This document shows, piece after piece, positions 61,676-64,000 of a DNA stretch of 64,000 nt; the first letter of the stretch is position 1; each line of letters starts with the position of its first letter. The translations under genes and the position numbers were made by a program. Source of the DNA: Lepiota brunneoincarnata (taxonomy: Eukaryota > Basidiomycota > Agaricomycetes > Agaricales > Agaricaceae); the NCBI GenBank assembly GCA_023014365.1, contig JAEBUN010000024.1, forward strand, positions 620,001-684,000, in the 5' to 3' direction. The notes below the pieces were generated by a model. The model made no database searches. It saw only the letters and a program-made list of their open reading frames with translations, and was not told the DNA's origin.

Positions 61676-64000
61676 CTTTGATGCCTGGTGTCTTGATGCG
61701 GGCCTATATGAGTGGTGGGATTCGGGGTGGGAATGAGTTGTAATTGTGTATCAAAGGACGGATCAGAGCCATAGGCAAGGAGCAACCGGTAACCGGTAAC
61801 CGACGACCGCATAAAACAGATAGACGGTTCACAAGGCTTTTGGCGGTCAGCTTGGACGTTTGAACGTCCGCAACATTGCCGGGCGCGCCAGTACCCCCTA
61901 GAGCTAGGTGCAAACCGCAAGTTGAAAAACCGGCCATTGTCTTATGCTTGGAAACGGAGAGTTGACGGGTAGATCCCGGGACTGGCTGCCGCTCCCACCC
62001 ACTCCCACCAATAACTTGCTGACATGCTTCGAAGCTTTTCCCGAGACCTCGCCATCTTTTCCGGCACTTCGTTGTTGGCGATAGGGAGTGCCAGGCGGGA
62101 CTTGGCGTCATTGAATTGTGAATCTGTTGGAAAAAGCGTGCAACGGCGGCGTGTTCGTTTGGCCTCGGTGAGCTCGTGAGGCAAACGGATGGCTACGTAC
62201 AACTCAAGTAGACTACTTAAATAATATCTACAACAATAAGGTCTAAACAATAAAGCAATTTCAAATCACATGCATCGCGCAGGCTCGCATGATGCCAGAA
62301 TTCCAATTCGCAGCCCAGCTCAGGTACCAAAAGTAACGGCACATAATCCCTGTGTGACGTCAGTGAGGGAGGCCAGGTCTTTGGACGGATCAGAATATAG
62401 TCGGGCCCCAATTAGCGTGGGGGCTCCACTAGACCTAAACCCTGGCTAGCACGACACAGAAAGTTTTACGGTGGACCACGTTGGCTTCCCATTTCGCGGG
62501 GGAATAGAATAGAAGACAAGTAGAGAGGTAAGATGGCGGGCTCCTCGGGCCATCTGTATTCAGACCAAGCCCCGTAATCTGGTGCATGGTTAACCAAAAC
62601 AAGTTTCATTACAAATATCTCTAAGAGACCCTCATCCGGAGAGTAGGTAGAAATATGGTATGTGGACAATCAAAGGCGAGGATTCTGAGGATATTTTATT
62701 TCGGTGACGGTTGGCTTGAAGTGGGAGAGCAAATTAAGGCAAAATTGCCTAGTGAGTAGGTGTCCGCTTTATGTCACAACATGTCACACCGCTTAGATAG
62801 CACATAGACCTTGTCTTCTCGACAGTATATCACATCAAACATGGCTCATTTTTACTGTCATAGCTCAAGTGAACCCCAGAAAACTCGTCAGTTCCGGCAT
62901 AGACGCTGCCGGTTGCTTCCATTTTGGCGGACCGCTTGTAGGCAAAACCTCACTTAGGCAGTCTTCCCGAGCAGAGCCTGTTTATGTTTTCCCCGGGCTC
63001 GTATGTCGGTCGGTGGGGGGAGGGGATGAGATTGGAGATCGTTGTGTGGGTGCTAAATAAAGAGCTCCATTTATTTATTATTGGGTCCTAGTGGATCCCC
63101 TTGATGATACGCACAGGGAAATAACGAACCAATTGTGGGCCACAGTAACCTATCGAAACATCGGAAACTGGTCCAGGAGACGGAATACGGCCAGTAAATC
63201 CTTTCGGTTACGTAGCCTCACGTCGGAACTTCCCTGATATCGATGACCAGATTGCAATCTGCTTGGCTCCCTATGCTTTTAAGCGTTACAATCCTTGAGG
63301 TGTTCTGACACCACACCCCGAGAAAAGAACCCACCACACTCTCTCACTCTCTTCGCTTCTGCCACCACAACCACTCGGCGCCTAGTAAGTCGATACAATG
63401 GGCAACAGCGGATGGACACCACCGGCATGATCGAACCTTCCCTACGTCTATTCGTGTACTGATTAGATGCCAGAACCACACAAGAAATTATCAGGGGAAC
63501 AGACAGGTGAGGAACAGTCTCGCATCTCCACAGGGCCAGAGCATGACACCAGCACTAGGAAATTTATAGTCGGGGGGGCAGACGGGGGCAGAATGATCCT
63601 ACTAACCGGGGACGGGGCATGGCACTGACTGCCGATGAGGAGCTCAGGAAAAAAGCGGTGCTCGCGGGAAAAAGCGGAGGGGGACGCAAGGGCGGGAAAT
63701 AAGACTCCGGAGGGTCCAGCACATCCACCCCCTAAAATACATTTATGCATCTTCCTTTTTCTTATCCCCAGCGCCGCCCATGTTGGAACACCGCCTAGCC
63801 ATTCACAGTAGAGTAGAGATAGCCCAAGGCAACAGGCCCAATTACTTGTTCACCCCTCTTGCGCACCACCAATCTCTACCTGGGCCAGGAGCAATGTTGA
63901 CTAATACTCGGCCATGTCAAGACAGACAAACTCTTTGCCTATCGCGTCGAGTGTGTGTTCAGGAGGGCAGGTCCTTTGGCCTCGTGTCATATGCCCTGAG
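61676..64000. other. Terminal stretch without a supported gene
   Basis: No recognisable domain, splice structure or RNA gene to the end of the window on either strand. Confidence 0.4.

Overview
The window is nuclear DNA of a filamentous basidiomycete, most likely an agaricomycete. The evidence is the many short GT-AG introns (mostly 42-65 nt), a DUF6533 membrane protein, a covalent-flavin (BBE-type) oxidase pair, a family of fungal NLR-like STAND proteins, a Rep/helicase Helitron, and hAT and Ty3/gypsy relics. I cannot name the species.

Layout. 0-5 kb: a decayed Ty3/gypsy pol fragment, then a BBE-type FAD oxidase on the minus strand. 5.8-8.0 kb: a secreted protein (minus) with large Asn/Thr/Gly-rich inserts. 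8-11 kb: no convincing gene. 11.0-20.8 kb: three head-to-tail Helitron-like elements (2.2 kb, 7.4 kb and 0.18 kb) with matching 5' starts and 3' hairpins. The middle one carries the Rep/helicase gene. 20.8-37.5 kb: an NLR-like cluster of one plus-strand copy, two minus-strand copies and a fourth N-terminal fragment. A 1,011-bp hAT deletion derivative with a perfect 8-bp target duplication sits inside it. 39.1-41.0 kb: a second, intact BBE-type oxidase in the opposite orientation to the first. 42.9-47.5 kb: mitochondrial RNA polymerase (minus). 49.4-56.9 kb: a giant protein with an SF1 helicase, an NF-X1 zinc finger and three CbxX-type AAA domains. 59.4-61.7 kb: the DUF6533 protein. The last 2.3 kb look empty.

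How it works together. The 21-37 kb region reads as a duplicating innate-recognition locus. Each gene has an N-terminal helical bundle, an NB-ARC switch and 9-12 forty-residue TPRs whose DNA is strongly homogenised. It is bracketed by the inverted oxidase pair and invaded by transposons. The tandem Helitrons end only 61 bp before the first NLR start codon. The last third holds ordinary housekeeping-type genes.

Caution. Many genes are interrupted by one-base indels, overwhelmingly extra bases in short runs. The mitochondrial RNA polymerase, which should be indispensable, needs six one-base removals. The giant helicase needs twelve removals and two additions. After these corrections both have exon totals divisible by three. 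This looks more like base-calling error in the assembly than real decay, so the broken state of the NLR genes and of the first oxidase should not be taken at face value.
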